A DNA stretch of 64,000 nt from Solicola gregarius (GTDB lineage Bacteria; Actinomycetota; Actinomycetes; Propionibacteriales; Nocardioidaceae). Position 1 is the stretch's first letter, and each line of letters begins with the position of its first letter. Below the pieces are notes generated by a model. The model had not been told where the DNA came from, ran no database searches, and saw nothing but the letters and a program-made list of their open reading frames with translations. This document shows positions 15,533 through 23,647 of the stretch, one piece after another. The position numbers were made by a program, and so were the translations under genes. The DNA lies in contig NZ_CP094970.1 in the NCBI RefSeq assembly GCF_025790165.1, positions 1,178,001-1,242,000 of the forward strand, written 5' to 3'.

Positions 15533-16572
15533 GGCCGCAGGCGGCAACGGTCTTCGAGCTGCCGGACTCGCTGTCGGCAACTGGCCCGCCCGAGTCGCGC
15601 GGCATCGCCCGAGACGACGTACGCCTGTTGGTCGCCACGGCTTCGGGAGTCACGCACGTGCAGTTCCGCGACCTCGGCGACTTCCTGGAGCCGCCCGACG
15701 TCCTGGTCGTGAACAACTCCGCGACCGTTCCGGCGGCGATCCAAGGCGTACGACCGGACGGCCGTCACGTCGCCGTCCACCTGTCCAGTCCGCTCGCCGA
15801 CGCCACCTACCTCGTGGAGCTGCGCTGCGACGACGGCTCGTGCCGCATTCGAGACGGGCGCTCCGGCGAGCGGATCGCCGTCGAGGGCGGCAGTGTCAGG
15901 CTCGCGTCGGCGTACCCGGACGCCAGCACACAAGCGGGTTCCCGCATCTGGCGTGCGGTTCTCGACCTGCCCACCGACCTGCCGTCGTACCTCCAGAGGC
16001 ACGGCCGTCCGATCACGTACGGGTACGTCGGCGACACCTGGCCGCTCCGCGACTACCAGACGGTGTTCGCCCGCGAGCCAGGGAGCGCCGAGATGCCCAG
16101 CGCAGCAAGGCCGTTCAGCGATCGCCTGGTCGCCAGGCTCGTCGCAACGGGCATCGACATCGTGCCGATCACATTGCACACGGGTGTCTCGTCGCTCGAG
16201 GCCGACGAGACACCACTATCCGAGCGCTTCGAGGTCTCGGACGCGGCGGCCCGTCGCATCAACCACGCACGCGGCGCCGGGGGGCGTGTGATCGCGGTTG
16301 GTACGACGGCCACGCGGGCGATCGAGTCGGCGGCGCGCGACGACGGCAGCGTACGAGCGGCGCAGGGCTGGACCGATCTGGTGATCGGCCCGGGGCGCGG
16401 CGTTCGTATGGTCGACGGCATCGTCACCGGATGGCACGAGCCGCAGGCCAGCCATCTGCTGCTGCTCGAGGCGGTCGCCGGCCGCCGCATCGTCGGACGC
16501 GCGTACGAGGCGGCGCTCGCCGAGCGCTACCTGTGGCACGAGTTCGGCGACAGCGCGTTGCTCCTGCCCTGA
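15529..16572 (+). CDS. queA: S-adenosylmethionine:tRNA ribosyltransferase-isomerase-like protein (QueA family)
   Basis: Member of the QueA family (347 residues), which transfers and rearranges the ribosyl moiety of SAM onto 7-aminomethyl-7-deazaguanine in tRNA during queuosine synthesis. Seen motifs: PPDVLVVNNSATVPAA, LPSYLQRHGRPITYGYVGDTWPLRDYQTVFA (cf. YQTVYA), IVPITLHTG, RINHARGAGGRVIAVGTTATRAIE and TDLVIGPG. The family normally reads LHVG/LHTG and GTT-RxLE at the last two sites, so most active-site features are present. No other queuosine gene is in the window, so a divergent function cannot be excluded. Translationally coupled to the SDR upstream by ATGA. It ends two bases before family 1 palindrome copy B. 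Confidence 0.85.
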   Translation: MRPQAATVFELPDSLSATGPPESRGIARDDVRLLVATASGVTHVQFRDLGDFLEPPDVLVVNNSATVPAAIQGVRPDGRHVAVHLSSPLADATYLVELRCDDGSCRIRDGRSGERIAVEGGSVRLASAYPDASTQAGSRIWRAVLDLPTDLPSYLQRHGRPITYGYVGDTWPLRDYQTVFAREPGSAEMPSAARPFSDRLVARLVATGIDIVPITLHTGVSSLEADETPLSERFEVSDAAARRINHARGAGGRVIAVGTTATRAIESAARDDGSVRAAQGWTDLVIGPGRGVRMVDGIVTGWHEPQASHLLLLEAVAGRRIVGRAYEAALAERYLWHEFGDSALLLP

Positions 16573-16573
16573 T

Positions 16574-16635
16574 CGCCGAGGTACGGATTCCCGCTCATAG
16601 GCGCCCGCCTATTGGCGGGAATCCGTACCTCGGCG
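16574..16635. repeat. dispersed palindrome, family 1, copy B
   Basis: Inverted repeat with about 30-base arms, from CGCCGAGGTACGG to CCGTACCTCGGCG, with only a few mismatches near the inner third. It lies at the convergent junction of queA and the sulfotransferase-like gene and covers the stop of the latter (16609-16611). Its right arm matches copy A (9165-9191) at all but one base, so it encodes the same C-terminal tail as RsmI. Probably a bidirectional terminator that behaves as a dispersed repeat. Confidence 0.8.
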
Positions 16636-17574
16636 GGAACGTACGCCCAACCACGTCTCCACCACCGTGCGCACCTCGTCGGAGTACGTGAGCACGTCCT
16701 CGCCCGAGTCGACCGGACGCGCAAGGAGCCGGTCGACCTCCTCGCGACTCCAACCCGTGAGGCGCCTGAACCGACGGCGCCAGCCTTGGTCGATGTCCAG
16801 CTGACCGGGCCCGAATCGTTCGGTCACGTCTACCGGCCACCGCTCCCGAGGCGAGAGGGAGTACAGCCCCGGCCAGTGGTCCTGCAGCTCGGGAGCGAGC
16901 AGCTTCAGCTGCCGGTACGCCTCCGCCTCGAGCGCATCGAGGCCTGGGTTCGCCGGCCGTGATTGCGGCGCCGCGGTGAGGCCGAGCAGACCGAAGAAGT
17001 GCTGCCCGATGTCGCCGGACCCTTCATAGGGGTACGCCTCGACCGAACCGGGGTCGAGCGTCTTCGTCAGGCTCCGGACCACGACCAGCGGGTTGAGCAT
17101 CCGCTGTCGTCGAGGAAGATCGACCCACTCGTGCAGCGGCCGAACATTGGCCCGCCGCCGCGTCATCTCCCGGTACAGCGAGCGGGCGTAGTCGTAACGA
17201 TTGCGGAGATACAGCACGCCGCGCACGTCGTCGACGGCGCCGGCCGTACGCAGCGCGGTCAGCGTCTCCGTCAACGCGGGCGCGGCGTACGGATCGCTCC
17301 ACGCCTCCGACGACATCAGTACGTTCGTCGCATCACTCGTGCCGACCTCGGTGACGAGGCCCTCGAGCAGCTCGGGCCAGACCTCGGCGTCGTTGCGGTA
17401 GTAGACGAGGTGTGAGTGCCGGTGACCGACCTCGGGTTCGTCGGTGACGACCCCGGTCATCGGGTACAGCCAGCCGTGCTGCTGCAGATCGTCGCGCTGT
17501 CGCCAGGCCTCCTGCTGGATCCGGGACGAGCCGGACTTGAACGTCCCGAGATGGAGCCAGAGCGTCCTGCTCAT
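16609..17574 (-). CDS. sulfotransferase-like P-loop protein
   Basis: 321-residue protein with a phosphosulfate-binding-like loop at the N-terminus (LWLHLGTFKSGSSRIQ), as in the polysaccharide-biosynthesis sulfotransferase-like families. A later RGVLYLRNRYDYARSLYREM segment resembles the 3'-phosphate-binding region (R...S). Family assignment rests on these two motifs and their order. The last eight residues, RRGTDSRQ, come from the family 1 palindrome rather than from an ancestral C-terminus. It overlaps the LicD-like gene by ATGA, so both probably modify the same surface glycan or teichoic-type polymer. Substrate unknown. Confidence 0.65.
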   Translation of the reverse strand: MSRTLWLHLGTFKSGSSRIQQEAWRQRDDLQQHGWLYPMTGVVTDEPEVGHRHSHLVYYRNDAEVWPELLEGLVTEVGTSDATNVLMSSEAWSDPYAAPALTETLTALRTAGAVDDVRGVLYLRNRYDYARSLYREMTRRRANVRPLHEWVDLPRRQRMLNPLVVVRSLTKTLDPGSVEAYPYEGSGDIGQHFFGLLGLTAAPQSRPANPGLDALEAEAYRQLKLLAPELQDHWPGLYSLSPRERWPVDVTERFGPGQLDIDQGWRRRFRRLTGWSREEVDRLLARPVDSGEDVLTYSDEVRTVVETWLGVRSRRGTDSRQ

Positions 17575-18494
17575 TGCGCCACGTACCCGTTCTTGACCAG
17601 GTCGCGAAAGTGACTGAAGCGCTCCTTCGCGGAAGCCCAGTCGAATGCGAACAGCGGATCCGGGGTACGCCAGTCATCGCCGTAGTTTGCCGAGAGCAGG
17701 GCTTCCGGCCGTGCCGGCCCGGGCAGGTCGGAGTTTTCGTCGACGGCGACCGCCGTCAGGGGAAGGACATCCTCGACGGCCACATCTCCGAAGGAGTACG
17801 GCCACAGGTAGAGCCGGCCGTCGCCTATCCATCCCGGGAACAGGTCGATCAGCAGGCCATCCGGCGACGCCGCTTTCGTGTGCACCAACGCACGCTCGTC
17901 GAACTCGATGTCGAGCAGGCCGTCTTCACGTAGGCGCCGACGCAGCTCCAGCCATTCGTACGCCGCAGCATCGGCATCGTCGGCGTGGAGAACAACGGCG
18001 AGGTCGACGTCGTCGTCATGCGCGATGACCCCGTCGCCACGCACCAGGCCGAGCAATGTCCCCGAGTTCACGAAGGCCGGGTAGCCCGCGGCGCCCAGCC
18101 GATCCAGCACGGTGCCGACCTGCGGCCACAGGTCGCCGGGCGAGCGCAGCGCGAGCCGCGGGCTGTACCCATGGGTGCTGAGGGTGAGCTCGCCGAGGAG
18201 CTGCTGAACCTTCGCCCACAGGCGCTCGTACCGATCGGGCTCGCCCCGGTTGTCACAGGTGCGGCGCACCCTGGCCAGTCGGCGGATGACCCGCCGGCTG
18301 TTGAGGCGGAAGTGCACGTCGAGCAGGATGTCGGCCTGCCGCCACGGCAGGTTTCGTTCCGCCGCCGCGACGGCGTCGAGCTCTGCTCGCAGTGCGGCGT
18401 ACTCCGCCTCGGGCCGATCGCCGGATCGGTGCAGTGCCATGACCCGCTTGCGCACGCGGCGTGGCGTATCAGGGCGCGCAGTGGGCTCGGACAC
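17571..18494 (-). CDS. LicD-family nucleotidyltransferase-fold protein
   Basis: 307 residues. The LicD signature is clear in the middle: FVNSGTLLGLVRGDGVIAHDDDVDLAV has the G-T-L-L-G-x-x-R and D-D-D-x-D metal site of phosphorylcholine/phosphoryl transferases that decorate cell-surface polymers, and LIDLFPGW follows. The N-terminal 120 residues are helical, basic and not recognised. GTG at 18494 starts the frame after a stop-rich stretch. It sits upstream of, and overlaps, the sulfotransferase-like gene; together they suggest decoration of an envelope glycan. Donor and acceptor are unknown. Confidence 0.75.
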   Translation of the reverse strand: MSEPTARPDTPRRVRKRVMALHRSGDRPEAEYAALRAELDAVAAAERNLPWRQADILLDVHFRLNSRRVIRRLARVRRTCDNRGEPDRYERLWAKVQQLLGELTLSTHGYSPRLALRSPGDLWPQVGTVLDRLGAAGYPAFVNSGTLLGLVRGDGVIAHDDDVDLAVVLHADDADAAAYEWLELRRRLREDGLLDIEFDERALVHTKAASPDGLLIDLFPGWIGDGRLYLWPYSFGDVAVEDVLPLTAVAVDENSDLPGPARPEALLSANYGDDWRTPDPLFAFDWASAKERFSHFRDLVKNGYVAQ

Positions 18495-18523
18495 AGCCGA
18501 ACGTTAACAGCAGGTGACGTACT

Positions 18524-18593
18524 CCCCGCTGGGCCGCACGTTTGGGCCGCGACACGCCGGTGTGTCGCGGCCGAAACGTGCGGCCCAGCGGGG
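18524..18593. repeat. dispersed palindrome, family 2, copy B
   Basis: 35-base arms with no spacer and only two unpaired positions (plus one G-T at the centre), starting CCCCGCTGGGCCGCACGTTT. It directly follows the amidohydrolase stop (18612) on the minus strand, ahead of the LicD start. It is a likely terminator and the best-preserved member of its family. Confidence 0.8.
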
Positions 18594-18611
18594 TTCGGGT
18601 ACGACGGGCGG

Positions 18612-19904
18612 TCAGTCGTGGTCGGGTGTCCACTCCTGTGCCGCGATGCCGTTCAGGTCCCACGCCACCTCGCCCTCGCGCAGCGTCAGCTGGGCGGTCA
18701 GCTTCTCGTCACCGTCGAGCCGGAGGCCGAAGCTGTCGACGTAACCGAACTCGCCCTCGTCGAGCGAGAACACCGCGACGTCCGCGGGTGCGCCCTCGGA
18801 CAGGTTGCCCAGCTCGGTACGCCCGATGGTCTGCGCGGGCTCCCAGGTCGAGGCCTCGATCACGTCCGGCAGCGGCATGCCGAGCGTGAGGAGCTTGGAC
18901 ATCACGTTCGACAGGTCCTTCATTCCCGAGTTCATGCTCTCGATGTGCAGGTCGGTCGAGATGATGTCCGGCTCGAAGCCCTGCTCCATCGCCGGCACCG
19001 CGACGTCCCACGCGAAGCTGCCGCCGCCATCCCCGACCTCGAACTTCACGCCTCGTTCACGGCCCTCGATCATCCCCGGGTTCACCTTCCCGTCGGGCGT
19101 GAGCTCGCCGCGCAGTCCGGAGTACATGTGTGCGTACACGTCACCGGGGCGCAGCTTCTTCGTCAGCAGCTCGTCGATCGGGCGCTCCGGAAGGTTCGCG
19201 CCGAAGTCCACCATGACCGGGACGCCGGCGATGTCTCCCGCCTTGACCGAGCGTTCGACCGGCGCCCACTCCGGGCCCTCGAAGTGCGCCGTCTTGATCC
19301 CGACGATGACGTCGCTGTTCTCGCGTGCGGCGCGAGCGGTCGGCTTGACCCGCATGTCATTGAGGTTCTGCTCGTAGTTCGCCCCCGCCATCCCGTGGCC
19401 GACGATGTTGAGGAACGACAGGATTCTGGTCTTCGAGCGGTCGATCACCTGCGCGCGATATCGATCGATGTTCCGCCAGCCGGGCGACCCGGCGTCGACC
19501 GCGGTCGTGACCCCGGAACGGAACGTGAACCCGTCGGGCGCAACCGCGAGCTTGCCTGCGGCGTACGCGTCGTTGGGCCCCGTGAACATGTGTGCATGCA
19601 TGTCGATCAGGCCCGGTGTCACGTACATCCCGGACGCGTCGACGGTCTGCGCCGCTTCGGCGGGGTCGATCTGCTCGCTGACCGCCGCGATCTTGCCGTC
19701 CTCGACCGCGACGTCCATCACCTCGTCGGTGCCGTTCTTCGGGTCGATCACGTGGCCGTCGTCGATCAGCAGCTCGTACGCCGGCTCTGCGCTCGTGGTC
19801 GCCTTCGCATCATTGGCAACCGCGCCGTTCGTGGCGGCTGCGCCGGTGACGGTCAGCAGGGCCGCCGCACCGAGGATCGCCGTCGCGCTCCGTCTGTTCG
19901 TCAT
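18612..19904 (-). CDS. exported amidohydrolase/deacetylase-family metallohydrolase
   Basis: 430-residue amidohydrolase-superfamily enzyme. A cleavable signal peptide is visible (MTNRRSATAILGAAALLTVTG, then an alanine-rich cleavage region), so it acts outside the membrane. The metal site H-x-H is in GLIDMHAHMFTGP; VGIKTAHFEGPEW holds the candidate bridging lysine, and STDLHIESM and DVIEASTWEPAQTIGR complete the dihydroorotase/adenine-deaminase-like pattern. It resembles the amidohydrolase/deacetylase group that includes N-acyl-D-amino-acid hydrolases. The RidA-like exported protein is directly upstream (start of this gene 12 bases after its stop), so they form one unit. The natural substrate is unknown. 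Confidence 0.85.
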   Translation of the reverse strand: MTNRRSATAILGAAALLTVTGAAATNGAVANDAKATTSAEPAYELLIDDGHVIDPKNGTDEVMDVAVEDGKIAAVSEQIDPAEAAQTVDASGMYVTPGLIDMHAHMFTGPNDAYAAGKLAVAPDGFTFRSGVTTAVDAGSPGWRNIDRYRAQVIDRSKTRILSFLNIVGHGMAGANYEQNLNDMRVKPTARAARENSDVIVGIKTAHFEGPEWAPVERSVKAGDIAGVPVMVDFGANLPERPIDELLTKKLRPGDVYAHMYSGLRGELTPDGKVNPGMIEGRERGVKFEVGDGGGSFAWDVAVPAMEQGFEPDIISTDLHIESMNSGMKDLSNVMSKLLTLGMPLPDVIEASTWEPAQTIGRTELGNLSEGAPADVAVFSLDEGEFGYVDSFGLRLDGDEKLTAQLTLREGEVAWDLNGIAAQEWTPDHD

Positions 19905-19915
19905 GTCCAGTCCTC

Positions 19916-20410
19916 TCATCGGCATGCGATGCAGTCGATCTCGACGAGGGAGTCGCCGGGAATGCCTGCGGCAGCGGCGATCGTCGTACGTACGCCGGGC
20001 TCGGATCCGAACCGGCCGAGGAAGACCTCGTTCATTCCGTCGTAGTCGTCGAGGGTGCCGAGGTAGACGTTCACCTTGAGCACCTTCTCCATCGACGATC
20101 CGGCCGCCTCGAGGTATCGCTGTACCTCGTTGAGCACATGGTCGGTGTGCTCGCGGATGTCTCCGTCGAAGTGCGCCCCGATGCCCGAGATGAAGACGAG
20201 TCCGCCGTACGTCACGACCGGGCTGAACAGCGGGTTCTCCGGCTTCTCCCCGAGCCAGTTCACCTTCTTCCTCGGAAACAGCCACGGCGGACCTTGCTTC
20301 CCACCGTCGGCGTTCGCCGGAACGGCCGCTCCCAGTGCCGTCGTCGCGGCGGCAGCCGACGCTGCGGCTATCGGCGCTTTCCGGATGAATGTTCGTCTGG
20401 TCGAGCTCAT
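19916..20410 (-). CDS. Tat-exported RidA/YjgF-family protein
   Basis: 164 residues. The N-terminus carries a twin-arginine signal (SSTRRTFIRK) followed by an alanine-rich hydrophobic stretch and a probable cleavage near residue 34. The rest is a RidA/YjgF fold: SPVVTYGGLVFISGIGA, the NEVQRYLEAAGSSMEKVLKVNVYL core, and VRTTIAAAAGIPGDSLVEIDCIA at the end. RidA proteins usually hydrolyse reactive enamines and imines in the cytoplasm, so folded export by Tat is unusual. ATG 20410 has GGAGG at ideal distance. It is first in a two-gene unit with the exported amidohydrolase, which suggests a joint extracellular reaction, for example clearing an imine product (inference). Confidence 0.88.
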   Translation of the reverse strand: MSSTRRTFIRKAPIAAASAAAATTALGAAVPANADGGKQGPPWLFPRKKVNWLGEKPENPLFSPVVTYGGLVFISGIGAHFDGDIREHTDHVLNEVQRYLEAAGSSMEKVLKVNVYLGTLDDYDGMNEVFLGRFGSEPGVRTTIAAAAGIPGDSLVEIDCIACR

Positions 20411-20685
20411 GGATGCCTCCTGGTCGATGGGTCCCCAATGCTCGCCGACCGTTTCCCGAAGCACGTCGACGCGCATCTCCGCCACCGAGACTCGTTCCCT
20501 CGCCGACGTGTGCGTACATCGTCGGAAGCCTGGCGGTGAGTGTGTGCTGACGCTAACAACGCCGAGGCGTGGCGTTAATCGCGAAAACGCGATGGTCGCT
20601 ATCTGCTAAACGGATAACGCTCCGTGGTCAAGGTCGGCCGACGAACGAACTACCGTGTTCGCCTTCCTCGACCGGGTGCTCTGAG

Positions 20686-21409
20686 TTGTCGGATCCCGCG
20701 CGTGCCGACATCATCGGAATATTGGGCGGCATGGGGCCGGCGGCGACCGCCGACTTCTACGCGAAGCTGGTACGCGCGACGCCGGCCGGTACCGATCAGG
20801 AGCATCTGCGTACCCTCATCTGGTCCGACCCGACCATTCCCGATCGCACCGCGGCACTTCTCGAGGACGGCCCGGACCCGGTGCCGAGCCTCGTCGCGGG
20901 CGCCCGCAGGCTACAGGCCGCGGGGGCGGCGTTCATCGCGGTTCCCTGCAACACTGCGCATGCGTTCCTGACGTCGATCGAGAACCAGGTGGACGTTCCC
21001 TTCCTGAACATGATCGAGGAGACCTGTCGGCGAGTGGTCGAACACGTCGGCCGCTCCGGCACCGTCGGTGTCCTGGCAACGACGGCGACCGTACGCAGTC
21101 GCATGTACCGCGATTCCCTGGAACCCACCGGCGCCAGCGTGCTCGCGCCGGACCACATCGGCCAGGAACGCGTGATGCGCGGCATCTCGCGGGTCAAGGC
21201 CGGATCGATCGATCGCGAGGCACGGGCCGCGGTCGCGCGGTCGGCGAGGGAGCTCATCGACCGCGGAGCGCGCCGTGATCGCGGCTTGCTCGGAACTGCC
21301 CATCGCACTGGACCGCGAACGCTTGCCCGTACCGATCATCGACGCCACGCAGATTCTCGCCGAGGCGGCAGTGGAGCGAGCCCGAACTCGCGTACCCGCT
21401 TTGAAATGA
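20686..21409 (+). pseudogene. aspartate/glutamate racemase family protein, single-base frameshift
   Basis: The first part reads IIGILGGMGPAATADFYAKL and the first catalytic cysteine region AVPCNTAHAF, as in aspartate racemase. After about base 21268 the frame turns to nonsense, while the frame one base over continues perfectly with VIAACSELPIALDRERLPVP and PIIDATQILAEAAVERA to a TGA at 21407-21409, including the second catalytic cysteine. One extra base near 21268-21274 (GGAGCGCGCCGTG) explains it. All else is intact, so this is either a recent mutation or a sequencing error. The start is probably TTG 20686; a longer GTG start exists at 20569. If functional it would interconvert L- and D-aspartate or glutamate. 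Divergent from the RidA/amidohydrolase pair. Confidence 0.85.
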
Positions 21410-21439
21410 GCCGCCGTGCAGTAGCCCGGTCGTTCGGGC

Positions 21440-22336
21440 TCAGCCGGCGTCGGCTTCGACGATCCGCTCGAGCGTACGTCTGCCCCAGCGGCTCATCGGC
21501 GGGTTCGACGCACGGTAGTACCAAACCAGCCCCATCGCCTGCTGGAACGCCCACGCCATCCCGCGCCGCCACTGCACCTCGCCACCTCCGAGAGACGCGT
21601 GGAAGACCTGGCGCCGGGGTGCGTCCAGCAGATGCCAGGCCGCGACCAGGTCGAGCGCCGGGTCGGCCGGGCCGAACCCTCCTCCGTCAAGTACGCCGGT
21701 GAGGCGACCGTCGCGCACGAGCAGGTTGGGTGGGATCAGGTCGCCGTGACACATGGTGTCGGCGTCGACCTCGGGGAGCGTACGCAGCTCGGCCCAGATC
21801 GCGCGCAGACGCGGTACGTCGAGCAGACTCTCGCTGCGCCGGAAGCAGGTCTCCATCCAGTCATCGTGATCGGGAAGGTGGCCGCCGCGACCATCGCCGA
21901 CGAACGTCCGCCCTCGGGTGGCGACGGTACGAAGACGCGCGATGAACGCGGCGAGGTCTTCCGCGAACTCCGGCGACGCCGCCGGGTCGTCGATCGTCGC
22001 GATGGTTCCCGGTAGCCACGTCTGCACGCTCCACGGCAGCGGATAGCCATCACCGGGCTCGCCGATCGCAACGGGCTCCGTTACCGGAACGGTCGCGTGG
22101 TCGGCGAGCTCCCTTGCGGCAGTCGCCTCGGCCTCGAGCGACGCACGGACCTCACCCGGATCCACGCCCTGCAACGGGAAACGGGCCGCCACCTCGTCGC
22201 CGACGCGGAAGATCGCGTTGACGGTGCCGCCCGCGACCGCTCGTACGGGAAGCCCCCGCCACTGCGGGAACTGGTCGTCGACCAGGCGACGGACGGTTCG
22301 GCCGTCGATCTCGCGCTGCCCTTCGTGCATGACCAT
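21440..22336 (-). CDS. aminoglycoside phosphotransferase (APH)-family kinase
   Basis: 298-residue eukaryotic-kinase-like enzyme of the APH family. The Brenner motif is MCHGDLIPPNLLV (catalytic D with N further on), and the DFG-equivalent region is GVLDGGGFGPADPALDL. The nucleotide loop is AGGTVNAIFRVGDEVAARFPL. ATG 22336 is used, with 22330 as alternative. The usual aspartate-tryptophan pair after the hinge is replaced by DGGG, still with the metal-binding aspartate. Substrates in this family range from aminoglycosides and macrolides to sugars; resistance should not be assumed. It follows the racemase convergently and stands alone. Confidence 0.83.
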   Translation of the reverse strand: MVMHEGQREIDGRTVRRLVDDQFPQWRGLPVRAVAGGTVNAIFRVGDEVAARFPLQGVDPGEVRASLEAEATAARELADHATVPVTEPVAIGEPGDGYPLPWSVQTWLPGTIATIDDPAASPEFAEDLAAFIARLRTVATRGRTFVGDGRGGHLPDHDDWMETCFRRSESLLDVPRLRAIWAELRTLPEVDADTMCHGDLIPPNLLVRDGRLTGVLDGGGFGPADPALDLVAAWHLLDAPRRQVFHASLGGGEVQWRRGMAWAFQQAMGLVWYYRASNPPMSRWGRRTLERIVEADAG

Positions 22337-22414
22337 GACAGCATCGTGGCATTCGATGTCCGAGACCGCGCCATCCTGAGGCAGCGGCGGGTGCAGTCGC
22401 GGAGCGCGTGGATG

Positions 22415-22786
22415 TCAAGACTCGTTGTGAAACCGCCGATGAAGGACCATCAACTCTCCGTGCAACTCTACGAAGTCCGCCAGAGTCAGCGCCGCAGCAA
22501 GTTCGTCCAATCGGCGGCCGAACAACTCGATCAGAGCGGCGTTCGACGTATTGCCAGTCATGACGAGCAGCAGCCTCCGCGGGCTCCCGGTTGCAGCGTG
22601 GGAGTAGCGGAAATCGGCGTCCTTCGTCACAACGACGGCGTCGTCTGTGTCTGCGTGCGCTGCGATCTCAGCGTCCAAGGCAGTGACACCGGTCGGAAGA
22701 TCGGCGACATGCTGCCCCTCATGCCCGGCCGCATCGAGAAACCGGGCGAGGCGCGGCGGCAGCTGCGCGTCGACGATGAACCGCAC
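22415..22786 (-). CDS. DUF5615 PIN-like protein (probable toxin)
   Basis: 123 residues with a PIN-like fold seen as MRFIVDAQLPPRLARFL at the N-terminus, DAEIAAHADTDDAVVVTKDADF in the middle (acidic positions of the nuclease centre) and LLLVMTGNTSNAAL. This is the DUF5615 pattern, the usual partner of DUF433 proteins in type II toxin-antitoxin operons. GTG 22786 starts seven bases after the DUF433 stop. By family it is a predicted RNase; no experimental activity can be inferred from sequence. Confidence 0.85.
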   Translation of the reverse strand: MRFIVDAQLPPRLARFLDAAGHEGQHVADLPTGVTALDAEIAAHADTDDAVVVTKDADFRYSHAATGSPRRLLLVMTGNTSNAALIELFGRRLDELAAALTLADFVELHGELMVLHRRFHNES

Positions 22787-22792
22787 GACGAA

Positions 22793-23035
22793 CTACAGCG
22801 TCACAGTCTGGCCACCAGAAGCAGCTGCTCCATACTCCAGCGCTGCCAGTAGATCTTCGCGTTCCAGGTACGGATAGTCCGCTAGAACCTCCTCGAACGT
22901 CATGCCGGAGGCAAGGAGCTCGAGAACGGCTTGGACCGAAACGCGCGTCCCGCGAAGGGCAGGTTTGCCGTGCAAGACCATCGGATCAACAGTGATCCGA
23001 TTCCTGAGTTCGTCTGCGCCCGCCATAACAACCAT
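22793..23035 (-). CDS. DUF433 protein (probable antitoxin)
   Basis: 80 residues. The DUF433 signature is complete: ITVDPMVLHGKPALRGTRVSV, then VLELLASGMTFEEVLADYPYL and LEREDLLAALEYGA. DUF433 proteins are small winged-helix-like DNA-binding antitoxins that also repress their own operon. ATG 23035 is chosen; 23026 is an in-frame alternative. The DUF5615 gene follows after six bases in the usual antitoxin-first order. Confidence 0.85.
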   Translation of the reverse strand: MVVMAGADELRNRITVDPMVLHGKPALRGTRVSVQAVLELLASGMTFEEVLADYPYLEREDLLAALEYGAAASGGQTVTL

Positions 23036-23209
23036 TGTGCACTCGCTTCCTCTTGGGGCCAATGTCTTGTCGAAACAGTAGGCGCGGGCACTGACGGCGA
23101 ACGCCGCCCGAAAACGGCCGTGGCGCGTGTCGATCGACGGGGGTGCCCGTTCGACCTGGGCATGAGAGGGTCCGAATGGCGGGCCCGACGGAACAGGGAG
23201 ACATTAACC

Positions 23210-23632
23210 ATGAAGTACATGCTGATCATGCGCGCCAACGACGAGACATTCGCCGCGTACCAGGATGTCGACTTCGGCGAGATCGTGGAGTCGATGGGCA
23301 GGTTCAACGACGAGATGATCCAGGCGGGCGTACTGCTGGCGGCCGAGGGGCTCGACCCCGACCCCTCGTCCGGCGTGGTCGTCGACTACTCATCCGAGCC
23401 CCCCGTCGTCACCGACGGGCCGTACGGCGAGACGAAGGAGCTGTTCGCCGGCTTCTGGATCATCGACGTCACCTCCCGGGAGGAGGCCGTCGAGTGGGCC
23501 AAGCGGGCACCCTTGGCAGGCCCCGGGAGCAAGGCAGAGATCCGGCGCGTCACCTCGATCGACGAGCTCCCGCAGGACAACCCGTGGATCGCGAAGGAAC
23601 GCGCCTGGCGCGAAGCCACCGGCCAGCTCTGA
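23210..23632 (+). CDS. YCII-related DGPF-domain protein
   Basis: 140 residues beginning MKYMLIMRANDETF, with the DGPF motif in VVTDGPYGETKELFAGFWII and the conserved EEAVEWAKRAP. DGPF proteins are dimeric alpha/beta-barrel proteins of unknown biochemical role. They are the hallmark partner of ECF42-type sigma factors, encoded next to and usually controlled by them. Here the sigma factor starts 15 bases downstream on the same strand, so the pair is an operon. Confidence 0.9.
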   Translation: MKYMLIMRANDETFAAYQDVDFGEIVESMGRFNDEMIQAGVLLAAEGLDPDPSSGVVVDYSSEPPVVTDGPYGETKELFAGFWIIDVTSREEAVEWAKRAPLAGPGSKAEIRRVTSIDELPQDNPWIAKERAWREATGQL

Positions 23633-23647
23633 ACCGGACGGTGACCG

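Noticed and set aside
20569-21702. Single 377-residue racemase ORF as written
   Set aside because: Homology stops at about base 21268 and resumes in the next frame, so the long reading after that point is an artefact of the frameshift.
21440-22336. Antibiotic resistance gene
   Set aside because: APH-fold kinases act on many substrates; nothing in the sequence or context indicates aminoglycosides.
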